A DNA stretch of 28,976 nt. It comes from a virus. The notes beneath the pieces were generated by a model. The model saw nothing but the letters and a program-made list of their open reading frames with translations. It was not told the origin of the DNA and did not search any database. Made by a program: the position numbers and the translations under genes. Positions 13,683 to 21,389 of the stretch are shown here, piece by piece; the stretch's first letter is position 1; the number at the start of each line of letters is the position of its first letter. The DNA is taken from IMG/VR virus record IMGVR_UViG_3300012930_000026, positions 1 to 28,976 of that record. One strand, written 5' to 3'.

Positions 13683-14786
13683 ATGCGCACCAATTTCTCG
13701 TTCGACGCCGCTAAAGTCCGCGAAGTGATTCTCGCCGGTAACGAAGCGGACATCTTTGCCGCTCTCGCCGAAGCGGGTGTCACGTTTGATTCCCGTTTGG
13801 GTAAGATTGGCTTCCTGAAGCAAGCGGCCAATGCAACCAAACTGCGTGTGGACGCGGCCAGCGGTGCGCTCGTGTGCGACGCGCAGCCGGAATTGGCTAC
13901 GTTCGCGAACGCAGGTATCCCGGCATGGTTGGCCAACTATTTCGATCCGAAACAGATCGAAGTGTTGTTCTCCCCCCTGCGCGCCACCGAGATTGTCGGT
14001 AGCGAAGTGCAGAAGGGCGATTTCACGACCGAATATGCGACGTTCACGACCATTGAATCGGTCGGCGAAGTGTCGAGCTATGGTGACTTCAACAATAACG
14101 GCATGACGAAGGCGAATGTCAATTTTCCGCATCGTCAAGCCTATCTCTATCAGGCGTTCACCAATTGGGGCGAGCGTGAGGCGGAGAAGTATGCGAAAGC
14201 TAAGGTCGACTGGGCCAATCAGCAATCAATCTCCAGCATCAAAGTGCTGAACCGTTTCCAGAACGATTCGTACTTCTCGGGCATCGCGGGCCTACAAAAC
14301 TATGGTCTGTTGAATGACCCCGGTTTGTATCCCTCGATCGCTGCCACTACGGCTTGGGCGACCGCTACGCCGAACCAGATCTATGAAGACGTTCGTCGTC
14401 TGTTCGCGCAGCTTCAGAATCAGAGCGATGGCGTGATCGATGCGGATGCGCCGATGACTCTCGCGCTCTCACCAGTGAGCAACAGTGCACTCGACAAGGC
14501 GGATGCAACCTTCTACGGACGCACCGTGCGGATGACGTTGAAGGCGAATTATCCGAATATGGAAATCAAGACGGCTGTGCAATATCAGACGTCATCTGGC
14601 GAACTCGTGCAGTTGATCTGCCGCGAAGTCGACGGAAAGCAAACCGCCGAAACCGCGTTCAGCGTAAAGATGCGCGCGCATGCGGTGGTTGTCGGGCACA
14701 GCTCGTGGTCGCAGAAAAAGAGCCAAAGTACATATGGAACAATCATTTACTACCCGTATGGGATTGCTTCTTTGATCGGTGCGTAA
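13683..14786 (+). CDS. major capsid protein, DUF2184 family
   Basis: This 367-aa HK97-fold shell protein fits the DUF2184 pattern: ANAGIPAWLANYFDPKQIE, then LRATEIVG, then DFTTEYATFTTIESVGEVSSYGDF (seen as ESVGEVSSYGDF), FPHRQAYLYQAFTNWGEREAE, and a terminal domain with TAVQYQTSSGE and AHAVVVGHSSW. The N-terminal 80 residues are probably removed or form the scaffold-interacting delta region. A 61-base gap separates it from the upstream cement gene, with AAGGGTCAAGT before ATG 13683. It should be one of the most abundant proteins of the particle. Confidence 0.9.
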   Translation: MRTNFSFDAAKVREVILAGNEADIFAALAEAGVTFDSRLGKIGFLKQAANATKLRVDAASGALVCDAQPELATFANAGIPAWLANYFDPKQIEVLFSPLRATEIVGSEVQKGDFTTEYATFTTIESVGEVSSYGDFNNNGMTKANVNFPHRQAYLYQAFTNWGEREAEKYAKAKVDWANQQSISSIKVLNRFQNDSYFSGIAGLQNYGLLNDPGLYPSIAATTAWATATPNQIYEDVRRLFAQLQNQSDGVIDADAPMTLALSPVSNSALDKADATFYGRTVRMTLKANYPNMEIKTAVQYQTSSGELVQLICREVDGKQTAETAFSVKMRAHAVVVGHSSWSQKKSQSTYGTIIYYPYGIASLIGA

Positions 14787-15228
14787 TCTTCGAGCGGGAC
14801 AGTTCGCCTCCAGCAACCCCCGCTCAGTTCTTCTCGCCGGGGCCTTGGCGTATCGCGCCGACGGCCCCGACGGTGTTCAAGTAGGTGTTTTCGGTTGGGC
14901 TGATCCGAATACCGGGCTGGTCGACAATGTCCGAACTCTGTCTCGGCAACGCCTCGGCCTCATTCTTCCCATCATTGGTTTCCGTACGATCCCACGCTTG
15001 TGGGATGTTATTCCCCCGGGTTACGAAGTAACACTGGCCTCTGCGGGCGATTTCGTCGTTTCATTTCCCGGTGGCGCGGTTGTCTGTCAGGACGTGCGAG
15101 CGTCTCTACTTGACGGCTCGCCAGTTTCCGGGGAGACTTCCGGCACTGAGGGCACTCCTTGGGTGGTCATGCAAAATGCGGCACCCGGTGAACTCTGCGT
15201 CATATCTAGCTGGAGTCGCATGCAATGA
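14779..15228 (+). CDS. second, short cement-like protein
   Basis: This 149-aa protein starts at GTG 14779, overlapping the capsid gene by eight bases. Its N-terminus (FASSNPRSVLLAGALAYRAD, then VQVGVFGWADPNTGLVDN) lines up with the upstream Gp24-like cement protein (FASMNPRAVVLAGPGAFLAD, then VTVGHFAWGVPTTGIANS). The two are paralogues, this one lacking the larger C-terminal domain. It may decorate a different capsid site or replace the first copy. The similarity is read directly from the two translations. Confidence 0.68.
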   Translation: MRNLRAGQFASSNPRSVLLAGALAYRADGPDGVQVGVFGWADPNTGLVDNVRTLSRQRLGLILPIIGFRTIPRLWDVIPPGYEVTLASAGDFVVSFPGGAVVCQDVRASLLDGSPVSGETSGTEGTPWVVMQNAAPGELCVISSWSRMQ

Positions 15229-15644
15229 GTACAGATGTCGTCATCGTCGCTTGTAAATTACCTGCCGGTCTCATTATCGAGGTTGGCACGCTTGGTCAGG
15301 ATGACCATTACCGTGTGGAAGTCGCTGGTCCAAACACCTCGCTCCGCACTGGTCGTCCCGGCGGAATTCTTGTCGGGGGCTATGCGTTCTCGCCGGTTCG
15401 TCGCGATGCGTGGGCCGAATTCGTTCGCACCCACAAAAACGCCGCGTATTTGAAGAATCGCGCCGTGTACGCCGAAGATTCGCTCGACAAGGCACAGGCC
15501 GCCGCGTTGACTGACGGCAACACCCTACTCGGCTTCGAGCGTTTGAATCCCGATAAATTGCCGGATGGCCTTGAGCCGGATGCGGACCACTTGAAGGCTG
15601 CTAAACGCGAAGCCTCGAAACTGAACGCCGGACTCCCGGAGTAA
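15225..15644 (+). CDS. hypothetical head-module protein
   Basis: This 139-aa protein is not recognised with confidence. It has a beta-rich N-terminal half (VVIVACKLPAGLIIEVG, then GGILVGGYAFSPV) and a helical charged C-terminus (HLKAAKREASKLNAG). Its place between cement and DUF4054 connector genes, with ATGA overlap to the former, points to a virion head component or head-fibre base. No catalytic motif is seen. Confidence 0.7.
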   Translation: MSTDVVIVACKLPAGLIIEVGTLGQDDHYRVEVAGPNTSLRTGRPGGILVGGYAFSPVRRDAWAEFVRTHKNAAYLKNRAVYAEDSLDKAQAAALTDGNTLLGFERLNPDKLPDGLEPDADHLKAAKREASKLNAGLPE

Positions 15645-15645
15645 C

Positions 15646-16128
15646 GTGACGATCGCAGCTTGCCCACCGCCGAGTACTCCTATTCACGGGGTCGTGACTT
15701 TCGTCCCCGGCGACTTCAAAACCGCGTATCCGGAATTCGCCACGATTGCCGATGCGGTACTCATGGCGAATTTCTCTCTTGCGACACTGCAACTCAACAA
15801 CTCATGCGGCTCGACCGTTTGTGATGCTCCGCTTCGTGAGCTGCTTCTGAACCTGCTTGTTGCCCATATCACCACGTTGCGCAACGGCGCGAACGGCCAG
15901 CCGGCTCCTGGCATGGTCGGGCGCATTGGTTACGCGATCGAGGGAAGCGTGGCGGCTACCGCCGAGATGGGGCCGCAAGTTTACGGGCAGGGGTATTACA
16001 GCCAAACGCAGTGGGGGTCTGCATATTGGGCCAGTACTTCCCGTTGGAGGCAGGCCGTTTACGTGCCGGCGCCAGTCACTTGTGCGGACATACTCGTTCC
16101 AGGTTTTTTCCCTACTCCCCGATGGTGA
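15646..16128 (+). CDS. head-tail connector, DUF4054 family
   Basis: This 160-aa protein starts at GTG 15646. It fits DUF4054: VTFVPGDFKTAYPEFATI, then LRELLLNLLVAHITTL, then GMVGRIGYAIEGSVAATAEM, and a C-terminus QTQWGSAYWASTSRWRQAVYVP as shorter blocks QWGSAYWAST and RQAVYVP. Such adaptors bind the portal and help close the head after packaging. It begins two bases after the previous stop and is followed by other neck proteins. Confidence 0.85.
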   Translation: MTIAACPPPSTPIHGVVTFVPGDFKTAYPEFATIADAVLMANFSLATLQLNNSCGSTVCDAPLRELLLNLLVAHITTLRNGANGQPAPGMVGRIGYAIEGSVAATAEMGPQVYGQGYYSQTQWGSAYWASTSRWRQAVYVPAPVTCADILVPGFFPTPRW

Positions 16129-16134
16129 TCGCTT

Positions 16135-16602
16135 GTGCGAGCCATCTTTTCCACTGCCGATGCTAAGAGAACCTTAGAGCGAGCGTTGATGAAGCGCTAC
16201 AAAGCGCTCACGTCGGCGAAAGACGTCGATGTCGGATTCTTTCCCCAACACACCCACCCCGAGGCACACGTGCCGGTGGCGACCGTTGCTGCATGGCAGG
16301 AGTGGGGGACCAATGGCCTCCATCCAACGCCGCCTCGGCCGTTCATGCGGTACTCGATAGAAAACTATTCGGCTGAGTGGGCGGAGATAATTCGGGTATC
16401 ATTGAAGGCGACCAATTACGACGCTAAGGCGACACTGACAGCTGTCGGACAGCTCGTGACAATGAGGATCCAGGGCGTCATTAAGACTTGGTCAGAGCCG
16501 CCCAATGCGCCTTCTACGGTCGCAGCGAAGGGCTTTAACAACCCGCTGATCGAGACTCAGTACATGGTGCGACACGTGACTTACAAGGTGAACACGAAAT
16601 GA
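16135..16602 (+). CDS. neck/tail-completion protein, HK97 gp10-like
   Basis: This 155-aa protein starts at GTG 16135. Its pattern is that of gp10-type head-closure/tail-completion proteins: VDVGFFPQ, then HVPVATVAAWQEWGTN, then TPPRPFMRYSIE, then PPNAPSTVAAKGFNNPLIET and a terminal beta strand (VRHVTYKV). It should form a ring between connector and tail. It overlaps the next gene by ATGA. Confidence 0.8.
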   Translation: MRAIFSTADAKRTLERALMKRYKALTSAKDVDVGFFPQHTHPEAHVPVATVAAWQEWGTNGLHPTPPRPFMRYSIENYSAEWAEIIRVSLKATNYDAKATLTAVGQLVTMRIQGVIKTWSEPPNAPSTVAAKGFNNPLIETQYMVRHVTYKVNTK

Positions 16603-17054
16603 ATTTGCACGCAGTGACTCGAGGCACGATTACTTCGGTGAATGCCGATCAGATCGGTATCTGGCGCAAGTCGACCGGTAACAGTGTCACCCCCGGCGGT
16701 CGCGTCATTCCGCTTTACGACGACGTAACCCCTGTTCCGATTCAGGTTCAGGCGCTCTCGGGCCGCGATCTGCGGCATGTCAACTATCTCGGAGTGCAAG
16801 GCGTGCGCCGATCGGTTTACATGTATGGCAACGTACAGGGGATCAATCGGCCGAATAATCAAGGTGGAGACCTGTTAGTATTTGCCGAGGTCCCAGGCGA
16901 CACGTCGAAGACCTGGCTCGTCGCGATCGTATTCGAAACATGGCCCGACTGGTGTCGCGTTGGAGTTTCCTTGCAGGTGCCGACGTTCGGAATCACTACG
17001 GAATCCGGCATATCTATCACAACGGAGAGCGGCGAAGTGCTGCGAACAGAATGA
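16599..17054 (+). CDS. hypothetical neck/tail-region protein
   Basis: This 151-aa beta-rich protein has no family I can name with certainty. Features include RVIPLYDDVTPVPIQVQALS, GRDLRHVNYLGVQGVRRSVY and FETWPDWCRVGVSLQV. The same gene position in related myophages encodes a conserved small structural protein, so a neck or tail-tip role is plausible. ATGA overlaps on both sides support expression. Confidence 0.7.
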   Translation: MNLHAVTRGTITSVNADQIGIWRKSTGNSVTPGGRVIPLYDDVTPVPIQVQALSGRDLRHVNYLGVQGVRRSVYMYGNVQGINRPNNQGGDLLVFAEVPGDTSKTWLVAIVFETWPDWCRVGVSLQVPTFGITTESGISITTESGEVLRTE

Positions 17055-18217
17055 AAAAGCTATTTTATACATTGACGGCTATTCTCGGTTTGTCAATCTG
17101 CGGATTGACGTTTGCGGATGTTCCAATTTCTGGACTGCCCGCCGGCACGACTCTCGGGGGCACCGAAGCGATTCCCGCGGTGCAAACGGCGGTTACGGTC
17201 AAGACGACTCCGGCCGCGATCAACACGTATGTCCAAGGCCAACTTACCTCGGCAATAGTGATCGGCAAATTCACCGGATGTAGCGGCATTAAATATCTCG
17301 GCGCAGATGGTGCGTGCCATACCGTTCCCGGTGGCGGCGTTACGAGCGTGGCACTTACCGCCCCCGCCGGATTTAGCGTTACGGGTTCCCCAATCACTTC
17401 TAGCGGCACCCTGGGGATAACGGGTACTTTGAGCCCCTCCGCAGGGGGCACCGGGGCTACAACCCTTAGCGGCGTGCTAAGAGGCAACGGGACATCAGCA
17501 ATCGATTCGGCAGCGGCCTCGGATGTCGTCAGTCTATGGTCGGGCACATGTAATGGGTCTTCTTTCTTACGTGGCGACGGGGCATGTGTTGCGGTGGCGG
17601 GTGGCGCGACTCTGGGCGCAAACACTTTCACTGGCCGACAAACGGTAAGCTATAGCAATCCGAGTATCGACTACTATTCGACTTCGGGAACATCTGAGGA
17701 ACATTGGTGGCGAACCGAGGTAAGCGCGGCGGGAGACACATGGCGATTAGCGGGCGTATCAGATAACGGTCTAACCGTTTTCGATGTAATTTCGGCGACC
17801 CGCTTTCACAATTCCATCATACAGATTGACCTAGCCGGACCGACTCAGGCGGACGACACGTTTAGTTTTGGAGCGGAAGTAGGCTTCAGCACCCAGGTAA
17901 GTAGCACGGCTGCGGCAGGGGACAACGACAACTATAACCCCGGCGGCTCGATTGGATCGCGCACCTATTTTCGGTTGACGGCAGATGCTGGCGGATCGAA
18001 CATTACCGGATTTCAGTCTGCCGCTACGCGCACCGTTAAATACCTCTGGAATGTCGGTACGGTTGGCAATATCGTGCTTAAAAATAATGCTGCGGGGTCA
18101 AGCGCCGGAAATAAGATTTTGACACCGGGTGCGGTGGATTTTACGGTGCGGCCGGGCGGTGGCTGGATGATGATTTATGACGGCTCAAGTTCTGTTTGGC
18201 GCATCATGTCGAATTAG
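17051..18217 (+). CDS. fibre-like protein with N-terminal Sec signal peptide
   Basis: This 388-aa protein starts at ATG 17051 (ATGA overlap). It has a textbook signal peptide, MKKLFYTLTAILGLSICG followed by LTFA and then DVPISGL. The rest is like phage fibre sequence: Gly/Thr/Ser-rich repeats (GGVTSVALTAPAGFSVTG, then SSGTLGITGTLSPSAGGTG) and an FLRGDGACV motif that appears twice in related form (KYLGADGACH and FLRGDGACV). A beta-rich C-terminal domain may be a receptor- or sugar-binding head. Virion proteins normally lack export signals, so it may act in the periplasm or be a secreted fibre. Function is unproven. Confidence 0.7.
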   Translation: MKKLFYTLTAILGLSICGLTFADVPISGLPAGTTLGGTEAIPAVQTAVTVKTTPAAINTYVQGQLTSAIVIGKFTGCSGIKYLGADGACHTVPGGGVTSVALTAPAGFSVTGSPITSSGTLGITGTLSPSAGGTGATTLSGVLRGNGTSAIDSAAASDVVSLWSGTCNGSSFLRGDGACVAVAGGATLGANTFTGRQTVSYSNPSIDYYSTSGTSEEHWWRTEVSAAGDTWRLAGVSDNGLTVFDVISATRFHNSIIQIDLAGPTQADDTFSFGAEVGFSTQVSSTAAAGDNDNYNPGGSIGSRTYFRLTADAGGSNITGFQSAATRTVKYLWNVGTVGNIVLKNNAAGSSAGNKILTPGAVDFTVRPGGGWMMIYDGSSSVWRIMSN

Positions 18218-18220
18218 GCT

Positions 18221-18742
18221 ATGGCCATCATTGTCACGCCCACTCTCGATGAAGTGATGACGAAGGTTCGTGCCTTCCTTATCGCTATTGTTCCCGCGGG
18301 AACGCCTGTCATTCGAGGTCCGGTTAATCGCGCGGCGCAACCGGCGGTCGATCACATCATTTTCACACCAATCATGCGGAATCGCTTGCGGACCAACCTG
18401 CATGAAGACGACTCGGTTACTCAGGAAACGACAATTGAAGAGGGGGCAAAGGTCACTGTACAGTTTGATTTCTATGGAGAAAACGCCGGAGACTGGTCGG
18501 CATCGGCCGAAACGCTGTGGCGTGACGAATATGCATGCGACATATTGTCTCCGGAGGCACAACCGCTGTACACTGATACGGCAAACATGGTGCCCCTAGT
18601 AACTGGGGAAGATCAGTTTTTGGAACGGTTCGTTTTAACCGCGACTCTTCAGTGGAACGTGCGTGTCACAGTGACACAGCAATCCGCGAATGTCTTGGAC
18701 TACGATCTGATAAACGTTGACGTGAGGTTTCCGCCAGTATGA
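18221..18742 (+). CDS. neck/tail terminator protein, gp12-like
   Basis: This 173-aa protein fits phage neck terminator gp12-like proteins: TPTLDEVMTKVRAFLIAIVP, then GTPVIRGPVNRAAQP, then DHIIFTPI, with the C-terminus QWNVRVTVTQ..DYDLINVDVRFPP. It should cap the tail tube and sheath and join them to the neck. Its position directly before the sheath gene agrees. A second copy of the 14-bp palindrome GTTCCCGCGGGAAC lies at 18290-18303 within this gene. Confidence 0.75.
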   Translation: MAIIVTPTLDEVMTKVRAFLIAIVPAGTPVIRGPVNRAAQPAVDHIIFTPIMRNRLRTNLHEDDSVTQETTIEEGAKVTVQFDFYGENAGDWSASAETLWRDEYACDILSPEAQPLYTDTANMVPLVTGEDQFLERFVLTATLQWNVRVTVTQQSANVLDYDLINVDVRFPPV

Positions 18743-20250
18743 AAGCTATTCCCGCAAGTGAGATCGTACGGGTCGTTCCGAGCGTGCTCGCGCCGGCCGG
18801 TCTCGGCCTATCGTTGAACTCTGTGTTTATCACCGAAGACACGACGATCCCAAACGGCGACGTATTGGAGTTCCCGAATCTCCAAGCTGTCAAAAATTTC
18901 TTCGGTTCGACGAGCGATGAAGCTACGATGGCTGCGGTCTATTTCGCGGGCTTCGAAGGCGCATCGATTCTGCCGAGTACGTTATTTTTCACGCGTTGGC
19001 TGGCCGGCAATGCCCCTGCGTATTTGCGCAGCGGTTCGCTCGCCGCATTGACGCTTGCGCAACTTCAGGCTTTTAGCGGAACGATTACGATCGTCGTGGA
19101 TGGTATCTCTACCGTTTCCGCCGCGATCAATTTGTCGTCCGCGACGAGCTTTAGTAACGCAGCCGCACTGATTCAAACGGGTATCCGTACGGGTACGCCG
19201 AGCAATACGATTTCGTGCAGCTATGATGCGCAGCTTCACTCTTTCGTTATTACGTCGTCTACGTCAGGCGCGTCGAGCACGATCGCTTACCCGACGACTG
19301 CCGCTTTCGCAACCAATTTGAAAATCACCGCAGCGACAGGCGCTGTGCTGTCCCAAGGTGGCGGCGCATCGGTCGCGGCAGATGTTCTCGACAACGTCGT
19401 TGCGACCACGCAAAATTGGGCGCTGTTCACGACCGTCTTCGCCGCCAGCGCGGGCGAGCTGTTAGCATTTGCCAATTGGGCGAATACCACGAGCGATCGT
19501 TACGCTTTCGTCGGCTGGGATACCGATACGGGCCCGACGCTTTCCGCAGATGACACGGGCAGTTTCGGCAACCTCACTTTGGACCTCAATGGCCGTATCG
19601 CCGTTTGGGGCGAGACCATTGCTTCGGCAAGCGAAAAGGGCGCGTTCATTTGCGGCGTCACCGCCTCGATCAATTTCCTCGAAACGCAAGGCCGTATCAC
19701 GTACGACTTCAAACGCCAGTCCGGCTTGACAGTCGACGTGACAGATTCCACGGTCGCGCAAAACCTGCTCGCAAACGGCTACAATTTCTACGGCAACTGG
19801 GCGACGGCGAATAATCAGTTCCGTTTCCTTAACAATGGTCAGATCTCCGGCGAATGGCTGTGGATCGATAGCTACGTGAATCAAATCAAGCTCAACAGCG
19901 ATCTGCAACTCGCGTTCATGGTTCTGTTGACTAGTGTCAAGGCGATCCCCTACAACGCGCGCGGATACAATTTGATTCGGGCTGCGGCGGCGGATCCTAT
20001 CAATAACGCATTGAATTTTGGTTCGATCCAACCTGGAGTCCAGCTCTCCGCGTTGCAGATCGCGGAGATCGACACGTCTGCTGGCGTGAGCGGCGCAGCG
20101 CGGGCAATTCAACAGTTTGGATATTTCCTTCAGGTGAAGCCGGCGGACCCGAGCGTGCGTCCTTCGCGCGGATCACCACCGATAACGCTGTTTTATGCCG
20201 ATGGCGGATCGATCCAGAAGATCGACCTCGCAAGCATTGATGTTCTTTAA
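18739..20250 (+). CDS. contractile tail sheath protein, DUF3383 family
   Basis: This 503-aa protein is the contractile sheath. The DUF3383 pattern is clear: ASEIVRVVPSVLAPAGLGLS, then FFGSTSDEATMAAVYFAGFE, then TRWLAGNAPAYLRSG, then FLETQGRITYDFKRQSGL, and FYGNWATANNQFRFLNNGQI. The C-terminal part (AAADPINNALNFGSIQPGVQ) is also typical. This gene shows that the virion is a myovirus. The start overlaps the terminator stop (ATGA), and a tail tube gene follows. Confidence 0.92.
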   Translation: MKAIPASEIVRVVPSVLAPAGLGLSLNSVFITEDTTIPNGDVLEFPNLQAVKNFFGSTSDEATMAAVYFAGFEGASILPSTLFFTRWLAGNAPAYLRSGSLAALTLAQLQAFSGTITIVVDGISTVSAAINLSSATSFSNAAALIQTGIRTGTPSNTISCSYDAQLHSFVITSSTSGASSTIAYPTTAAFATNLKITAATGAVLSQGGGASVAADVLDNVVATTQNWALFTTVFAASAGELLAFANWANTTSDRYAFVGWDTDTGPTLSADDTGSFGNLTLDLNGRIAVWGETIASASEKGAFICGVTASINFLETQGRITYDFKRQSGLTVDVTDSTVAQNLLANGYNFYGNWATANNQFRFLNNGQISGEWLWIDSYVNQIKLNSDLQLAFMVLLTSVKAIPYNARGYNLIRAAAADPINNALNFGSIQPGVQLSALQIAEIDTSAGVSGAARAIQQFGYFLQVKPADPSVRPSRGSPPITLFYADGGSIQKIDLASIDVL

Positions 20251-20261
20251 TAGGTGAGGCC

Positions 20262-20705
20262 ATGACCGATATTACCTCTGCAAATGCAGTTCTTACAATC
20301 GCGCCGCGTACCGCCGGTCTAATCGGATCGGGTGGGGCGTTCACCGTTGAAGGGTTCGCCAGCGATAGCGCGTTTATGGCGGAAGATGTGGATGTCGCCG
20401 AAGCCCGGATAGGCGTTGATGGCAAAGCATCGTTCGGCTACACGCCGTATCTGACGAAACAGACGATCACGTTACAAGCGGATAGCCCGTCAATCACGTT
20501 GTTTGAGGCCATCGTCGGCGCGCAGAATACTTTGCGCCAACCGATGATCCTCGACCAAGTGCTTTCCATCCCGTCACTCGCGAAAAACTACGTTTTCACG
20601 AAAGGCGCGATGACTCGACTGACTCCGTTTCCGCCGGGAAAGAAAGTTCTCGAACCGGTTAGTTACGAGCTAACTTGGGAAGTGGTTGCGGCAGTGCCTC
20701 TCTAA
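20262..20705 (+). CDS. tail tube protein, DUF3277 family
   Basis: This 147-aa protein is the inner tail tube subunit. DUF3277-like features are FTVEGFASDSAFMAEDVDVA, GVDGKASFGYTPYLTKQTIT and LQADSPSITLFEAIVGAQNT. Its size and its place after the sheath match. AGGTGAGG lies just before ATG 20262. Tube subunits should be made in large amounts, like the sheath. Confidence 0.92.
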   Translation: MTDITSANAVLTIAPRTAGLIGSGGAFTVEGFASDSAFMAEDVDVAEARIGVDGKASFGYTPYLTKQTITLQADSPSITLFEAIVGAQNTLRQPMILDQVLSIPSLAKNYVFTKGAMTRLTPFPPGKKVLEPVSYELTWEVVAAVPL

Positions 20706-20742
20706 GCGTACAGTGCTCCCAGCTTTAACCCTAGGAGCATGA

Positions 20743-21234
20743 ATGCGTAAAGAGAAAATCATCACGATCACAGCTGAAGGTCGAGACCGTGGTAAAATGT
20801 TTAGGCTTACCGAATTTAGCGCGGATGTCGGGGAACGATGGGCGTTCCGTGCGCTGCTTGCCCTCTCCCGAGGCGGAATGCAGCTCCCCGAAGGAATCTT
20901 CGACGCCGGCATGCCCGGTCTTGCATCGGTCGTTCCATATCTCGTCATCGTCGGCTTGCGTTCTTTGCACGCCGCATCGTGGGCCGAACTCGAACCACTG
21001 CTCGATGAGATGATGTTCTGCATCAAGTACCAGCCGCCCGGCGCTTTACCTGCGCAAGATTTGATCGGCGGAATGAATGGCCAGATTGAAGAAATCCGTA
21101 CGCGGGTCATGCTGCGTCAGGAAATCTTGGAACTGCATGTGGACCCTTCTCTCGCCGCCGTACTCCAGAGTTCGGATCAGCCGGCCGAACAGCAAAAGGA
21201 ATCGGCGGCACCAAAGGCTATGCGAAGTACGTAA
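20743..21234 (+). CDS. tail assembly chaperone, short form
   Basis: This 163-aa protein has the size, position and Leu-rich helical character of the first tail assembly chaperone, which binds the tape measure during tube polymerisation (GERWAFRALLALSRGGMQLP, then LEPLLDEMMFCIKYQPP, then IEEIRTRVMLRQEILELHVD). The C-terminal tail (SSDQPAEQQKESAAPKA) is low-complexity, as expected before a frameshift site. Its AGGAG ribosome site is partly paired with TGCTCC (20714-20719) in a small hairpin, so translation may be tuned. Confidence 0.85.
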   Translation: MRKEKIITITAEGRDRGKMFRLTEFSADVGERWAFRALLALSRGGMQLPEGIFDAGMPGLASVVPYLVIVGLRSLHAASWAELEPLLDEMMFCIKYQPPGALPAQDLIGGMNGQIEEIRTRVMLRQEILELHVDPSLAAVLQSSDQPAEQQKESAAPKAMRST

Positions 21235-21389
21235 ACGTGCGGCCGATCATAGCCGCGCTTGTCTCTGCCGAAATGGCAACGTTCCATGAGCTACAGACGG
21301 TGTATTCTGTAGTGGACGCGTATGACATGTTCGAGATCCTCCAGGTGAATAATCACAACGCGCGGGTCTCTCGTTCGAAGGTGAAATAG
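20743..21389 (+). CDS. tail assembly chaperone, -1 frameshift-extended form
   Basis: The -1 frame runs open from upstream of 21192 to TAG 21387-21389. It adds a sensible peptide beginning KGYAKYVNVRPIIAALVSAE and ending in VNNHNARVSRSKVK. This is the standard G/GT-like arrangement between tube and tape measure genes. The extended product is about 215 aa. The most likely slip point is G CAA AAG at 21192-21198, where the A-site Lys codon AAG can re-pair with AAA. The extension ends exactly at the tape measure GTG (TAGTG). Confidence 0.8.
21192..21198 (+). promoter_or_regulatory. candidate -1 ribosomal slippery heptamer
   Basis: GCAAAAG read as G CAA AAG in the chaperone frame becomes GCA AAA after slipping back one base. 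The A-site re-pairing is perfect and the P-site re-pairing imperfect, so the exact site is a prediction. ACCAAAG (21210-21216) is the only other A-rich candidate in register and fits less well. Confidence 0.45.

Noticed and set aside
13668-14225. 185-aa minus-strand ORF opposite the major capsid gene
   Set aside because: It is an antisense shadow; the + strand frame is clearly DUF2184.
16940-17050. Longer N-terminus for the fibre-like protein
   Set aside because: ATG 17051 is stop-coupled and gives a clean signal peptide. The extension would bury that signal and overlap the previous gene by 115 bases.
19462-20112. 216-aa minus-strand ORF opposite the sheath gene
   Set aside because: It is Arg/Asp-rich shadow coding, typical of the complement of a GC-biased gene, with no domain.
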